Shown here one piece after another: positions 27,087-36,312 of a stretch of 64,000 bases of DNA. Source of the stretch: Aliiroseovarius salicola (GTDB lineage Bacteria > Pseudomonadota > Alphaproteobacteria > Rhodobacterales > Rhodobacteraceae); assembly GCF_027891095.1 (NCBI RefSeq), contig NZ_JAQIIO010000001.1, positions 474,501 to 538,500 of the forward strand, given 5' to 3'. Each line of letters opens with the position of its first letter. Position 1 is the stretch's first letter. A program made the position numbers and the translations under genes. Below the pieces are notes generated by a model that saw only the letters and a program-made list of their open reading frames with translations, was not told where the DNA came from and searched no databases.

Positions 27087-28228
27087 GACAGCAATTCCTC
27101 GCGCGTGAGGGTAAAGTCGGAGGCAATCCACCGCGCCTCAAGTTCTTTCAATTTTGCGCCCAGCGCAGGCCCCTGAAGCCTGTCCATAAGATCGACTGGT
27201 TTTATGGGGAAAGTGGCGGCGGCCCCAGATTGGATGTCTTCCTCCACCCCTTCGGGCAAGGGCTGCTCAAACATCGCGGCCCGCAAAAGCGCTGCATTCA
27301 TGGCGATATCTGCGCCCTCGCGATAGGCCAATTCTGAGACAGGCACCATGTTGCTCATCGCGGAACCAAGCACCGCCAAACGCTTCGCATCTTTGCGCGA
27401 CAGGCGCAAACGGTCAGCGAGATTTTCGCCACCCAGCAAAGCCAAGCGACGGATTGGGTCTGTCTTGCGATCCGCTTCCAAATGAACAAGAAGCGCCATG
27501 GATTTGGCGTCAGCACCTGGCAACAACACACCGAGAACACCGCATTTGGACATTGTGGACAAGGCAGGTGAGGGATCGGGCGCAGAGAGCAACTTCAAGA
27601 GCTCAACCCCCACCCGTTCGCGCGAAAGTGTCTCTAACCCGTCCAGGTTAGATGCAATGGCATCCAGAGCATCAGGGTCTGGCCCCTCTGCATCATCGCC
27701 GTACCAAGCGTGGAACCGGAAAAAGCGCAGGGTACGAAGATAGTCTTCGCGGATCCGTTCACCTGCATCATCGATGAATCGCACCCGCCGCGCGTTCAGG
27801 TCGGCAATGCCGCCGAGAGGGTCAATGACCAGACCCGTCACATCCGCATAGAGCGCGTTCATTGTGAAATCACGCCGGTGCGCGTCTTCTTCCATCGTGT
27901 CAGCAAAGGCCACAACAGCCCGACGCCCATCGGTTTCGACATCTTTGCGGTACGTGGTGATTTCAAACCCTTCACCATCCACAACCACCGTAACAGTGCC
28001 ATGATCAATGCCCGTGGGAACCGCCTTCAGGCCTGAATTTTTGGCAAGCCGAAGAACCTCATCTGGTCGCGCGTTTGTGGACAGATCCAAATCTGAAATC
28101 GGCTCTCTGATCAATGCATTGCGCACACAGCCCCCGACAAAGTGAAGCTGGTAGCCAGCCTGATCAAACAGATCAGACAACCGCAGAACATTTGGCGCCT
28201 TGAACCACGAGCCCTGCAATTGGGTCAT
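27083..28228 (-). CDS. cca: CCA-adding enzyme-type tRNA nucleotidyltransferase
   Basis: Class II polymerase that builds or repairs the 3' CCA of tRNA. The nucleotidyltransferase head shows HFVGGCVRNALIREPISDLDLSTNA, with the DxD catalytic acids, then RRDFTMNALYAD and the RIREDYLRTLRFFRFHAWY motif. At 381 residues it is the alphaproteobacterial form without an HD domain. It overlaps its neighbours on both sides by four bases, and the NUDIX-cca order is widespread in this class. Confidence 0.94.
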   Translation of the reverse strand: MTQLQGSWFKAPNVLRLSDLFDQAGYQLHFVGGCVRNALIREPISDLDLSTNARPDEVLRLAKNSGLKAVPTGIDHGTVTVVVDGEGFEITTYRKDVETDGRRAVVAFADTMEEDAHRRDFTMNALYADVTGLVIDPLGGIADLNARRVRFIDDAGERIREDYLRTLRFFRFHAWYGDDAEGPDPDALDAIASNLDGLETLSRERVGVELLKLLSAPDPSPALSTMSKCGVLGVLLPGADAKSMALLVHLEADRKTDPIRRLALLGGENLADRLRLSRKDAKRLAVLGSAMSNMVPVSELAYREGADIAMNAALLRAAMFEQPLPEGVEEDIQSGAAATFPIKPVDLMDRLQGPALGAKLKELEARWIASDFTLTREELLS

Positions 28229-28836
28229 GCAGACACCCGTTCCGCCAGAGCCCGCAACATACGCGCCGTGGCCCCCCAGATATAATAGGGACCATAAGGC
28301 ACGGTTTCATAATGTCGCAGACGTCCCTGCCAAATCCGCCCTTGTTGGCTGAATTTCGCGGGATCGGAGACATGAGCAAAGGGCACGGTGAACACTTCCT
28401 CTACCTCACCTTGTTCAGGGATTGGCGTAAAGTGCTGCGTCACCAATCCAAGAATCGGAGTCACCGAATATGAAGTCACAGTCTCATGCGGCGGCAGCTG
28501 TCCCAAGAATTGCACCGCATCTTTTGGCAGGCCGATCTCTTCCCAGGCTTCACGCAGGGCCGCTGCCTCAAAATCCCTGTCTCCATCATCGACCTTGCCG
28601 CCTGGAAAAGCGATCTGGCCGGGATGGTGTTTCAGGTGGGATGCGCGTTTTGTGAGGATCAGATGCAGCCTGTCCTCAAGATAAATCAAGGGCACCAGAA
28701 CGGCAGCGGGGCGCAGTTTGCGCCCCACCGGAAGTTCGATATCCGGGTTCAGATCGAAATCCGAACTGCCCTCTCCATGCGGAAAGAGCGCGTTGCGGAT
28801 ATGCTCAATCTCAGGCGTCACCTTACGCCTCTCCAT
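28225..28836 (-). CDS. NUDIX hydrolase, CoA pyrophosphatase type
   Basis: A 203-residue hydrolase with the NUDIX box in GGKVDDGDRDFEAAALREAW followed by EEIGL, and the upstream CoA-type segment LILTKRASHLKHHPGQIAFP. This pattern fits NudL/Nudt7 enzymes, which cleave coenzyme A to phosphopantetheine and 3',5'-ADP; other substrates are possible. It overlaps cca by four bases and hslO by 14, so the three are co-translated. Confidence 0.88.
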   Translation of the reverse strand: MERRKVTPEIEHIRNALFPHGEGSSDFDLNPDIELPVGRKLRPAAVLVPLIYLEDRLHLILTKRASHLKHHPGQIAFPGGKVDDGDRDFEAAALREAWEEIGLPKDAVQFLGQLPPHETVTSYSVTPILGLVTQHFTPIPEQGEVEEVFTVPFAHVSDPAKFSQQGRIWQGRLRHYETVPYGPYYIWGATARMLRALAERVSA

Positions 28837-29833
28837 CCGTTGCTTTGGGATCTACAGTGGCATCTTTACCCACAGTAGCTGGATCCAGATCATAATGCGA
28901 ACCACAGAACTGACAATCGGCGGTCACACGACCGTCATCCGTCGTCATATGGCCAATGTCCCGGGCAGAATAGATCGACAGGCTTTCACGCACGCGATCT
29001 TCGGAGCATGTGCAGCCAAACCCGATCGCTTGCGGATCAAACACCCGCGGCGCTTCCTCATGGAACAGGCGCACCAGCAGCTCGGTCGGCTGAACCGAGG
29101 GACCAACCAGCTCCAGCTCTTCCACCGAGTCCAACAGGATGTTGGCGCGGCCCCAGTTTTCGCTGTCTTCATCTGTCAGGAGATCCGCAGGCGCCAGCAA
29201 TCCACCTTCGCCGGACCCACCTTCACCCGTCACATGCGGTGAGGATTTCGGCATGTGTTGCAGCATCACGCCGCCCGCGCGCCAGCCTTCCTGCCCGCCT
29301 GCCCAGACCGATTTGCCAAACGTCAGGTGAAAGCGGGTTGGCAACTGCTCGGACTGCGCAAAATAGGACTGCGCGCAGTCGGACAGGGAATTTCCAGCAA
29401 GCGGCGTCATGCCCTTATAGGGCTGCTGGCCTTCCTTCTGCTGGATCAGGATCGCAAAAATGCCTTTGCCGATCTGCGAAAAGCCGGGCCCCGTGGGGTC
29501 CAGACGCTCGTCATCATAACTGGCATAGGCGCGGATTTCAGCGGGCTCCCCTGCCACTTTCGGCGCATAGTAATCGGTGGCTATCAGACGTGCAGGACCA
29601 TCGCCGCGGATCTGCAGCGACAATTTCCAGCTTTGCTTGATGGTCTGCCCGATCATGGCGGTCAGCATCGCAGCCTCAGCCACAAGAGCCTCGATCGCGG
29701 GGGGGTAATCGTGCTGCGACAGAATCGTGTCGAGCACACCATCAAGGCGCAGGACGCGCCCACGCACGTCACTCTTATCCAGTTGGAAGGGCAGGATGGT
29801 ATCATCCCAGGCGATCAGATTTCCTATTGTCAT
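28823..29833 (-). CDS. hslO: Redox-regulated chaperone Hsp33
   Basis: Cytoplasmic holdase activated by oxidation, when its C-terminal zinc is lost and disulfides form. The zinc-binding cysteines are present as GFGCTCSEDR (CxC) and ADCQFCGSHY (CxxC). The N-terminal domain shows the family segments LSLQIRGDGPARLIATDYY and SIYSARDIGHM. I chose ATG 29833 (MTIGNLIAWDD, 336 residues) with GGAAAG upstream; a GTG four codons earlier is weaker. A low-complexity Gly-rich stretch (GEGGSGEGGLL) separates the domains. It heads the NUDIX-cca operon. Confidence 0.95.
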   Translation of the reverse strand: MTIGNLIAWDDTILPFQLDKSDVRGRVLRLDGVLDTILSQHDYPPAIEALVAEAAMLTAMIGQTIKQSWKLSLQIRGDGPARLIATDYYAPKVAGEPAEIRAYASYDDERLDPTGPGFSQIGKGIFAILIQQKEGQQPYKGMTPLAGNSLSDCAQSYFAQSEQLPTRFHLTFGKSVWAGGQEGWRAGGVMLQHMPKSSPHVTGEGGSGEGGLLAPADLLTDEDSENWGRANILLDSVEELELVGPSVQPTELLVRLFHEEAPRVFDPQAIGFGCTCSEDRVRESLSIYSARDIGHMTTDDGRVTADCQFCGSHYDLDPATVGKDATVDPKATDGEA

Positions 29834-29941
29834 CGGGCTTTCCACGGCTGTGCTTGCGGCAGTTCTCCTGCCATACCGCGTCTATATGGGCGCGGCAACA
29901 CATGGAAAAAGGGGTAAGACTGAATTATCTGGGCTGCTGGT

Positions 29942-31249
29942 CTAATTGGGCACGTTCCGATTAGGACCTTTGTATTCGATCAGGGACATCGACAGGTCGT
30001 CTCCGAATTCCTTATTTCCGCAGAATTTATCGAGATCCCACACAAGCCCATCCAGAAATGTCTGTCGGCGGAGCGTAGAATTTTTTTCAATTATCTTCTG
30101 GAAACCCTCTTCATCAAGCATCAGCCCTTGTCCATCTTCGGCTTCGGTAAACCCATCAGAATAAAACATTAACCTGTCACCGGGTCGAAGTTGCACTTCA
30201 AAACGTTCATAGCCGCCGCCCGAGATCAGGCCGATCGGCAAACCGCCCTGACCCAGATATTCAACCTGACCATCTGATTTGAGAAGGGCGGGATTGGGGT
30301 GTCCGCATTGGGTCAGCCGAACCTTCCCGCTGGTCAGATCAAGATACGCAAGGATCATCGTGAAATAATGCTCGGTCGGCATATCCTCGAGCATCATTGT
30401 GTTTAAAAGACCCGCCACTTCGTCAGGGTCTCGCAGGCGCGATTCTCCCTGAATTCCGGTTGCAATGGAAATGTTTTGCTCGGGCGAACCATCTGACAGG
30501 TAAGATGCAAGCCGTGCCGTCAGCAATGCGGACGCAATCCCATGCCCAGAAACATCAATCGAGTAGATGGCCACGGTGCTGTCGTCGGGCTGGAACATGC
30601 CCACCAGATCTCCTCCTACATGTCCACAGGGTTGCAGAAGCAAGCTGACCTCTGCCGCACCAAAATCCCTAAATCGCTCTCGCACCAGAGATTGTTGCAT
30701 ATTCCGAGCTTCAACCAGATCCCGGTCGATTGAATCATATATGGTTTGGATCTCGGACAATGTTGTTGAAACAAGGCGGTTCTTTTCCTGAAGCTCCCGC
30801 TCCATCGACATGATACGGCCACCGGCATTGATCCTGGCACGCAGTTCTTCGGCATTTACTGGCTTGTGCAGAAAATCATCGGCCCCAACATCCAGACCTT
30901 GCGCCACAGCCCCTTTTTCACTCTTTGAGGTGAGCAAGATGAAGTAACCATATTTGTCACGCTCCATTGCGCGAAATGCCCGACACAGATCCAACCCGTC
31001 CATTCCTGGCATCATCCAATCAGACAAGATCAGGTCGATATCTTCTTCCTTGATCCTTTCAAGCGCCTCTTCCCCCGACCCGGCTTCAACAACGGAAAAT
31101 CCCTGACGTTTCAACGAGGAACAAAGGATCATGCGCTGCGCTCGACTGTCATCAACCACCAGAATGGTGCTGACTGTATCCCCCCCCAAACCCTGCCTTT
31201 CGGCTGAACTGGAATCTGTCGAAACCTGTTGAATTGCCGTCTGTTTCAC
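29942..31249 (-). CDS. Response regulator with PP2C/RsbU-type phosphatase domain
   Basis: A 435-residue signalling protein: receiver domain at residues 27-145 (VVDDSRAQR, phospho-acceptor Asp77 in LILSDWMMPG, Lys in DDFLHKPV), a coiled linker (about 150-195) and a PPM/SpoIIE phosphatase domain (GGDLVG, IDVSGHGIASALL, FYSDGFTEA, FGDDLSMS). Such proteins dephosphorylate an anti-sigma-factor antagonist in partner-switching systems; RbaY of Rhodobacter capsulatus has this design. No anti-sigma factor or antagonist gene lies nearby. It diverges from an Hpt gene, with a CtrA-type box between them. Confidence 0.88.
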   Translation of the reverse strand: MKQTAIQQVSTDSSSAERQGLGGDTVSTILVVDDSRAQRMILCSSLKRQGFSVVEAGSGEEALERIKEEDIDLILSDWMMPGMDGLDLCRAFRAMERDKYGYFILLTSKSEKGAVAQGLDVGADDFLHKPVNAEELRARINAGGRIMSMERELQEKNRLVSTTLSEIQTIYDSIDRDLVEARNMQQSLVRERFRDFGAAEVSLLLQPCGHVGGDLVGMFQPDDSTVAIYSIDVSGHGIASALLTARLASYLSDGSPEQNISIATGIQGESRLRDPDEVAGLLNTMMLEDMPTEHYFTMILAYLDLTSGKVRLTQCGHPNPALLKSDGQVEYLGQGGLPIGLISGGGYERFEVQLRPGDRLMFYSDGFTEAEDGQGLMLDEEGFQKIIEKNSTLRRQTFLDGLVWDLDKFCGNKEFGDDLSMSLIEYKGPNRNVPN

Positions 31250-31311
31250 AATGAACTCTTTAATTGCCTAGTGAGTCGCTTGACCCGTTCTCAGCCATAC
31301 GCCTCAGGTCT

Positions 31312-31326
31312 TTAACGGGCGCTTAA
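31312..31326. promoter_or_regulatory. Predicted CtrA-binding site between phosphatase and Hpt genes
   Basis: TTAACGGGCGCTTAA is a TTAA-N7-TTAA pair with exact spacing. On neither strand is the second half followed by the preferred C, so it is slightly weaker than the site at 6261. It lies 63 bases upstream of the phosphatase gene and 94 before the Hpt gene, so it could act on either. Confidence 0.55.
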
Positions 31327-31419
31327 ACTTAAAATTTGCTCGTTTTTCCTTTCATGTGACAACGCACTATTAACGCCCACCCCTTAGCCAATGAATAACT
31401 GAAGCAATTGGGATCACTC

Positions 31420-31731
31420 ATGATCAATTGGGCGCGCGTAAATGAACTCAAAGAAGAAATTGGCGAAGAGGATTTTACCGAGGTGGCAGAGATGTTCCTC
31501 GAAGAAGTTGAAGAAGTCATTGACCGGCTACGCACCGCCCCAAAACCAGAACTTTATGAGCAGGACATGCATTTTCTGAAAAGTTCGTCACTCAATCTGG
31601 GATTTGAAGCACTATCCAGTCTTTGTTGTGAACGAGAGAGACTTGCAGCAGGGGGCAATCCCTCCGCGGTCGAGCTTGGGCCTGTGTTCGAAACCTATTC
31701 CGCTTCGAAAGAGGTATTTGCATCGCGCTAA
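31420..31731 (+). CDS. Hpt-domain phosphotransfer protein
   Basis: A 103-residue, all-helical histidine phosphotransfer protein. The phosphorylatable His is His51 in DMHFLKSSSLNLGF, in the usual Hpt context (H-x2-K-S/G-x2). I chose ATG 31420; a TTG at 31408 is also open. It is transcribed divergently from the receiver/PP2C protein, whose Asp77 is the most obvious partner. No kinase gene is adjacent, so the phosphate source is unknown. Confidence 0.82.
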   Translation: MINWARVNELKEEIGEEDFTEVAEMFLEEVEEVIDRLRTAPKPELYEQDMHFLKSSSLNLGFEALSSLCCERERLAAGGNPSAVELGPVFETYSASKEVFASR

Positions 31732-31752
31732 GACAACGGCGATCCGCAGGTT

Positions 31753-33000
31753 CTAAATCACAAATTCCGCAAGCATTTCATCATCGGTAATGTCGGAATA
31801 CGCAAACCCACTTTCTTCAAGCGCAGCAAAAAGTGTGTCGAAATTCTCCGGGGCGCTTGTTTCGATCCCAATCAACACCGACCCAAAATTACGTGCGCTT
31901 TTCTTCATATACTCAAACCGGGCAATATTGTCGTCCGGACCCAGAATTTGAAGAAAATCCTTCAACGCACCAGGGCGCTGCGGCAATCGTAAAATCAGGT
32001 ACTTTTTTAGACCTGAATAGCGCTGAGCACGTTCTTTGACCTCAGGCAGGCGCTCGAAGTCAAAGTTGCCTCCGGATGTTACACACACCACAGTCTTGCC
32101 TCTGATCACATCCCGCAAATCTGCAAGCGCATCCACAGATAGCGCCCCCGCAGGTTCCAACACAACGCCTTCGACATTCAACATTTCGAGCATGGTCGTG
32201 CAAATCCGGTCCTCCGGGATTGCATGCACCTGACTAGGTTGAACGGATTTCAACACTTCAAAGGGCTGCGCCCCGATGCGGGCCACGGCGGCGCCATCCA
32301 CAAAATTATCCACCCGATCCAATGTGACCGGTGATCCAGCCTTGATCGCCGCCGCCAGTGACGCACCACCAGCCGGTTCGACGTAGTGCAGCAGCGTTTG
32401 CGGCGACACTTCACTCAAATATCGCGTAATCCCAGCAGACAGACCGCCGCCACCAACCGGAAGTACCACAATATCCGGTGCGCACCCCAACTGAGCGGCG
32501 ATCTCTGCGGCCACGCTTGCTTGCCCCTCAATCACATCCTTGTCGTCAAACGGTGAGAGGAAATGGCCATCCACCTCTGCACAATAAGCCTGCGCTGCGG
32601 CCAGCGTATCGTCGAAATAATCGCCAACAAGGCGGATCTCGATCGCATCACCCCCGAAAATCCGGGTTTTTTGGATCTTCTGCTGCGGTGTCGTAACGGG
32701 CATGAAAATCACACCCTTCACCCCAAAGTGGCGCGAGACATAGGCCACGCCCTGCGCGTGGTTGCCCGCAGACGCACAGACAAACACATCCTGATCCGGG
32801 GTGGCGGCGAGCGCCTTGCCCATCGCATTCAGAGCACCGCGAATCTTGTAGCTGCGCACCGGTGAGAGGTCTTCGCGTTTGAGCCAGATATCCGCGCCAT
32901 AAGCCGCAGATAGATGATCATTCCGTTGAAGCGGCGTTGCGGGAAACAACGCGCGCATCTGTTGTTCGGCCACACGGGCTTTTTTCAGAAAATCGCTCAT
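31753..33000 (-). CDS. ilvA: Threonine dehydratase IlvA
   Basis: PLP enzyme converting threonine to 2-oxobutyrate, the first step of isoleucine synthesis. The PLP lysine is in [11 protein letters not shown], the phosphate-binding loop is VGGGGLSAG, and [10 protein letters not shown] is the substrate loop. The C-terminus (about residues 325-415) is a single ACT-like regulatory domain, so this is the roughly 415-residue form. I chose ATG 33000; the frame stays open another 258 codons but that extension is antisense to argG. It is divergent from argG. Confidence 0.94.
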   Translation of the reverse strand: MSDFLKKARVAEQQMRALFPATPLQRNDHLSAAYGADIWLKREDLSPVRSYKIRGALNAMGKALAATPDQDVFVCASAGNHAQGVAYVSRHFGVKGVIFMPVTTPQQKIQKTRIFGGDAIEIRLVGDYFDDTLAAAQAYCAEVDGHFLSPFDDKDVIEGQASVAAEIAAQLGCAPDIVVLPVGGGGLSAGITRYLSEVSPQTLLHYVEPAGGASLAAAIKAGSPVTLDRVDNFVDGAAVARIGAQPFEVLKSVQPSQVHAIPEDRICTTMLEMLNVEGVVLEPAGALSVDALADLRDVIRGKTVVCVTSGGNFDFERLPEVKERAQRYSGLKKYLILRLPQRPGALKDFLQILGPDDNIARFEYMKKSARNFGSVLIGIETSAPENFDTLFAALEESGFAYSDITDDEMLAEFVI

Positions 33001-33183
33001 GCAAAATATCTGACCCAAGGGCAGGGGCTTGGCAAGTCTCATCCGCGCCATTTCGGTGTTCGGGCACGACAGGAGGCGCTCAACTTTTCGCCAAGTCACA
33101 ATCAATATGAAAACAAGGCCTCTCTGCTTGCCCCGCCCCCCAAAAAACGATATGCGCGCGGTAATACGCTCGTGAAAGGGAAC

Positions 33184-34437
33184 ATGATGATTTCGTCCAA
33201 TACCGCACCGCAATCTGCACCGAAGAAAGTTGTGCTGGCCTATTCCGGTGGTCTCGATACCTCGATCATCCTGAAATGGCTGCAAACCGAGTATGGTTGC
33301 GAAGTGATCACCTTTACCGCTGACCTTGGTCAGGGCGAAGAGTTGGAACCGGCCCGTGCCAAGGCCGAGATACTGGGCATCAAGCCGGAAAACATCCATA
33401 TCGAAGATCTGCGCGAAGAGTTTGTGCGCGATTTCGTCTTCCCGATGTTCCGCGCCAACGCCCAATATGAAGGGCTGTATCTGCTGGGCACGTCGATCGC
33501 TCGCCCGCTGATTTCCAAACGCCTCATTGAGATTGCAGCCGAACACGATGCGGACGCCGTATCCCACGGTGCCACCGGCAAAGGCAACGATCAGGTCCGG
33601 TTCGAGCTCGCCGCCTATGCTCTGAACCCTGAGATCGTGGTGATTGCACCGTGGCGTGAATGGGACCTCGGTTCGCGGACCAAGCTTCTGGAATTTGCCG
33701 AGCAGAACCAGATCCCGATTGCCAAAGACAAGCGCGGCGAGGCTCCGTTCTCGGTGGACGCAAACCTGCTGCACACCTCGTCAGAGGGTAAAGTTCTGGA
33801 GGATCCGGCCGAGGACGCACCGGATTATGTTTACCAGCGCAGTGTGCATCCCGAAGATGCCCCGGACACGCCCGAATTCATCGAGATCGAGTTTGAAAAG
33901 GGTGATCCCGTTGGGATCAATGGCGAGAAGATGTCGCCCGCAACCATCCTGACTGAGCTGAATGAATATGGCCGCAAGCACGGCATTGGCCGTCTTGATC
34001 TGGTTGAAGGTCGTTACGTGGGTATGAAATCGCGCGGGATCTATGAAACCCCCGGCGGTACCATCCTGCTAGATGCCCACCGCGGCATTGAATCGATCAC
34101 CATGGACCGCGGCGCGATGCACCTGAAAGATGAGCTGATGCCGAAATATGCCGAGCTGATCTACAACGGTTACTGGTATTCACCCGAGCGCGAAATGCTG
34201 CAGGCCGCCATCGACCACTCGCAAGAGCATGTCACCGGCACCGTGCGCATGAAGCTCTACAAGGGTCTTGCCCGTGTGGTGGGTCGCTGGTCGGATCACT
34301 CGCTCTATTCCGAAGAGCACGTGACCTTCGAAGAGGACATGGGTGCATATGACCAAACCGACGCAGCGGGCTTCATCCAGCTGAACGCCCTGCGTCTCAA
34401 GCTGATCGCTGATCGTAACCGTCGCGTCGCCAAGTGA
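33184..34437 (+). CDS. argG: Argininosuccinate synthase
   Basis: Joins citrulline and aspartate using ATP in arginine synthesis. The N-terminal PP-loop reads [18 protein letters not shown], followed by [25 protein letters not shown] and [13 protein letters not shown], all family signatures. Two tandem ATG codons (33184 and 33187) are available; the second sits better behind AAAGGG, giving 416 residues. The stop overlaps the GTG of the DUF1810 gene by four bases. Confidence 0.97.
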   Translation: MMISSNTAPQSAPKKVVLAYSGGLDTSIILKWLQTEYGCEVITFTADLGQGEELEPARAKAEILGIKPENIHIEDLREEFVRDFVFPMFRANAQYEGLYLLGTSIARPLISKRLIEIAAEHDADAVSHGATGKGNDQVRFELAAYALNPEIVVIAPWREWDLGSRTKLLEFAEQNQIPIAKDKRGEAPFSVDANLLHTSSEGKVLEDPAEDAPDYVYQRSVHPEDAPDTPEFIEIEFEKGDPVGINGEKMSPATILTELNEYGRKHGIGRLDLVEGRYVGMKSRGIYETPGGTILLDAHRGIESITMDRGAMHLKDELMPKYAELIYNGYWYSPEREMLQAAIDHSQEHVTGTVRMKLYKGLARVVGRWSDHSLYSEEHVTFEEDMGAYDQTDAAGFIQLNALRLKLIADRNRRVAK

Positions 34438-34877
34438 CCTACGAAGACGACGATATGGACGATGAACTGGACATGTTTATCGAAGCTCAGGACACCGTGT
34501 GGAGCGATGTCCTGAGCGAGCTTCAAGCTGGGAAGAAGACCAGCCACTGGATGTGGTTCGTATTTCCGCAACTGGCCGAACTGGGTCAGTCCGATATGTC
34601 ACAGCTTTACGGGCTTGAGGATCTGGACGAGGCAACCGCCTATCTGGAACACGAAGAACTCAAGCGTCGTTTGCTGGTCGTCACTTCGCTGATGCTGGAA
34701 CACGTCGGCACCGAACCAGCCGACATTCTGGGCCGAATCGATGCGATGAAGTTGCATTCGAGTATGACGCTGTTTGCGGCTGTTCCGGATGCCCACGACG
34801 CTTTTCGCGAGGTGCTGGAAGCGTTTTATGGCGGCAAACCCTGCACCCGCACCATCGAAGCCCTGGCGCGAACCTAA
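34434..34877 (+). CDS. DUF1810-family protein
   Basis: A 147-residue acidic helical protein of the DUF1810 family (often mislabelled calpastatin). The family hallmark is the run [16 protein letters not shown] near residue 40, followed by HEELKRRLL and HSSMTLFA. Its biochemical function is unknown. The GTG start at 34434 overlaps the argG stop (GTGA), arguing for co-translation; ATG 34455 is the alternative start. Confidence 0.8.
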   Translation: MTYEDDDMDDELDMFIEAQDTVWSDVLSELQAGKKTSHWMWFVFPQLAELGQSDMSQLYGLEDLDEATAYLEHEELKRRLLVVTSLMLEHVGTEPADILGRIDAMKLHSSMTLFAAVPDAHDAFREVLEAFYGGKPCTRTIEALART

Positions 34878-34953
34878 CGTCAGCCTCCCTTAGGTCAGGC
34901 TTGTCCCGACCGCTTTCCACCGCCTATCGGAGGTGGAAAGAGGGAAGAACACA

Positions 34954-35238
34954 ATGCCACTTCAGAAGATTGCCGAAAGCATTCAGGCAGGCCTTGACGG
35001 GCGCGGCTTCGATGGGTCGCTCAAATTTGATTGCGGTGAAGACGGTGTGATCGTGCTCGCGGACAACACCGCAAGCACCCAAGATCGCGACACGGATTGC
35101 GAGCTGCGCCTGTCCACTGAAAACCTGCAAAAGCTGCTGGCCGGTAAGCTCAACCCAATGACAGCGGTGATGATGGGCAAGATTAAGATTTCCGGAGACA
35201 TGCCGACAGCTCTGAAGCTGGCAAAGTTACTAGGCTAG
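34954..35238 (+). CDS. SCP2 sterol-binding-fold protein
   Basis: A 94-residue protein consisting of an SCP2 domain, a small lipid-binding alpha/beta fold: FDGSLKFDCGEDGVIVLAD, CELRLSTENLQKLLAGKLNPM, and KIKISGDMPTALKLAKLL as the C-terminal helix. Stand-alone SCP2 proteins are common in Rhodobacteraceae with no defined role. I chose ATG 34954, preceded by AGAGGGAAG. It converges with the ribokinase gene with a four-base overlap. Confidence 0.83.
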   Translation: MPLQKIAESIQAGLDGRGFDGSLKFDCGEDGVIVLADNTASTQDRDTDCELRLSTENLQKLLAGKLNPMTAVMMGKIKISGDMPTALKLAKLLG

Positions 35239-36116
35239 CCCTGATCAATCAGGAATTCACTGACCTCATCGGCGGTTGGCATCGCTTCTGCCGTGCCCTC
35301 GCGCGTGACCTGAATGGCAGACGCCGCTGACGCGCGTCGCAGTGCATCTTCGACAGGCAGCCCGAGATCCAAACCAGACGCAACATAGCCAATGAAACAA
35401 TCTCCTGCACCGGTTGTATCAACCGGAATTACCGCGAAGGCAGGCGACAGGATCTCTCGCCCATTTCTTTGATCCCGCCAAACTGCGCCTTTTGACCCCC
35501 GCGTGATCAAAACGGCGGGAACGTCGATTTCCTTCGTAGCAATATCCAGCGCATCTGAAAGTTGTGCCGCCTCCACTTCGTTCATCACAAGCAAGTCACA
35601 ATAGGGCAGCACATCTTGCACAGCTTGAGCATCAAAGGGCGCGGCGGAGTAAATTACCCGAAGACTTTTAGCACGGGCCAATTGAGCGGTTTCCTTCACC
35701 AGATTGGTTTCATTCTGTAAAATGAGAGTGTCGTCTTCTGAGGCTTGAGCAAAAGCGTTTTCGATATGAGACAGCTCCAACTCATGGTTCGCTCCCGGCA
35801 CCAATACGATCATGTTCTCGGCTTCACGATCCACGCAAATATTTGCGTGCCCTGTGGTGGCCGGAACTACCGCAACATGGCTTACATCAACTCCGGCATC
35901 AGAAAGAACCGCAAGGCACCATGCCCCGTCTTTGCCAATTGCTCCGATGTGGCATGTCTCGCTCCCAGCGCGCGCCGCGGCCACTGATTGGTTCGCACCC
36001 TTGCCACCAAGCATCTTTGCATATCGATCCGAACTCAGCGTTTCCCCCGCTTTCGGCAGATGAGACAGGTAGTAAAAATTGTCGATATTGATCGAGCCGA
36101 GGTTGAAGATGGTCAT
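35235..36116 (-). CDS. rbsK: Ribokinase (PfkB family)
   Basis: Sugar kinase of 293 residues, most like ribokinase, which makes ribose 5-phosphate. The N-terminal substrate motif is MLGGKGANQSVAAARAG, and the C-terminal anion hole and catalytic base are in DTTGAGDCFIGYVASGL. No ribose transporter or regulator lies nearby, so related substrates (deoxyribose, nucleosides) cannot be excluded. It is divergent from the isocitrate dehydrogenase homologue across about 200 bases. Confidence 0.85.
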   Translation of the reverse strand: MTIFNLGSINIDNFYYLSHLPKAGETLSSDRYAKMLGGKGANQSVAAARAGSETCHIGAIGKDGAWCLAVLSDAGVDVSHVAVVPATTGHANICVDREAENMIVLVPGANHELELSHIENAFAQASEDDTLILQNETNLVKETAQLARAKSLRVIYSAAPFDAQAVQDVLPYCDLLVMNEVEAAQLSDALDIATKEIDVPAVLITRGSKGAVWRDQRNGREILSPAFAVIPVDTTGAGDCFIGYVASGLDLGLPVEDALRRASAASAIQVTREGTAEAMPTADEVSEFLIDQG

Positions 36117-36230
36117 TTGGCGCTCCTGATGGGGAAAATCCTAGCTTTCCGGCCCATTACCGCAAGTGTGAAACGCTGTAGATTACAGTTAAATCCCACA
36201 TGCAATTCGTGGTTTGAATATCAGTTTTCT

Positions 36231-36250
36231 ATTGTATTCCATTGTATACC
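36231..36250. repeat. Tandem 10-base direct repeat upstream of IDH homologue
   Basis: ATTGTATTCC and ATTGTATACC lie head to tail 63 bases before the start at 36313, differing at one position. Tandem spacing of one helical turn is typical of a regulator or sigma-factor contact, but no consensus is recognised. Confidence 0.35.
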
Positions 36251-36312
36251 GTTTATATGGGGCGCAGAAATATCGTCCATACATGGTAAGTCACAAGCAG
36301 GGAGTATCCGCC

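Noticed and set aside
33001-33774. A 258-codon in-frame extension upstream of ilvA
   Set aside because: It is antisense to argG, has no ribosome site, and IlvA homologues begin at [14 protein letters not shown]; it is a high-GC shadow.
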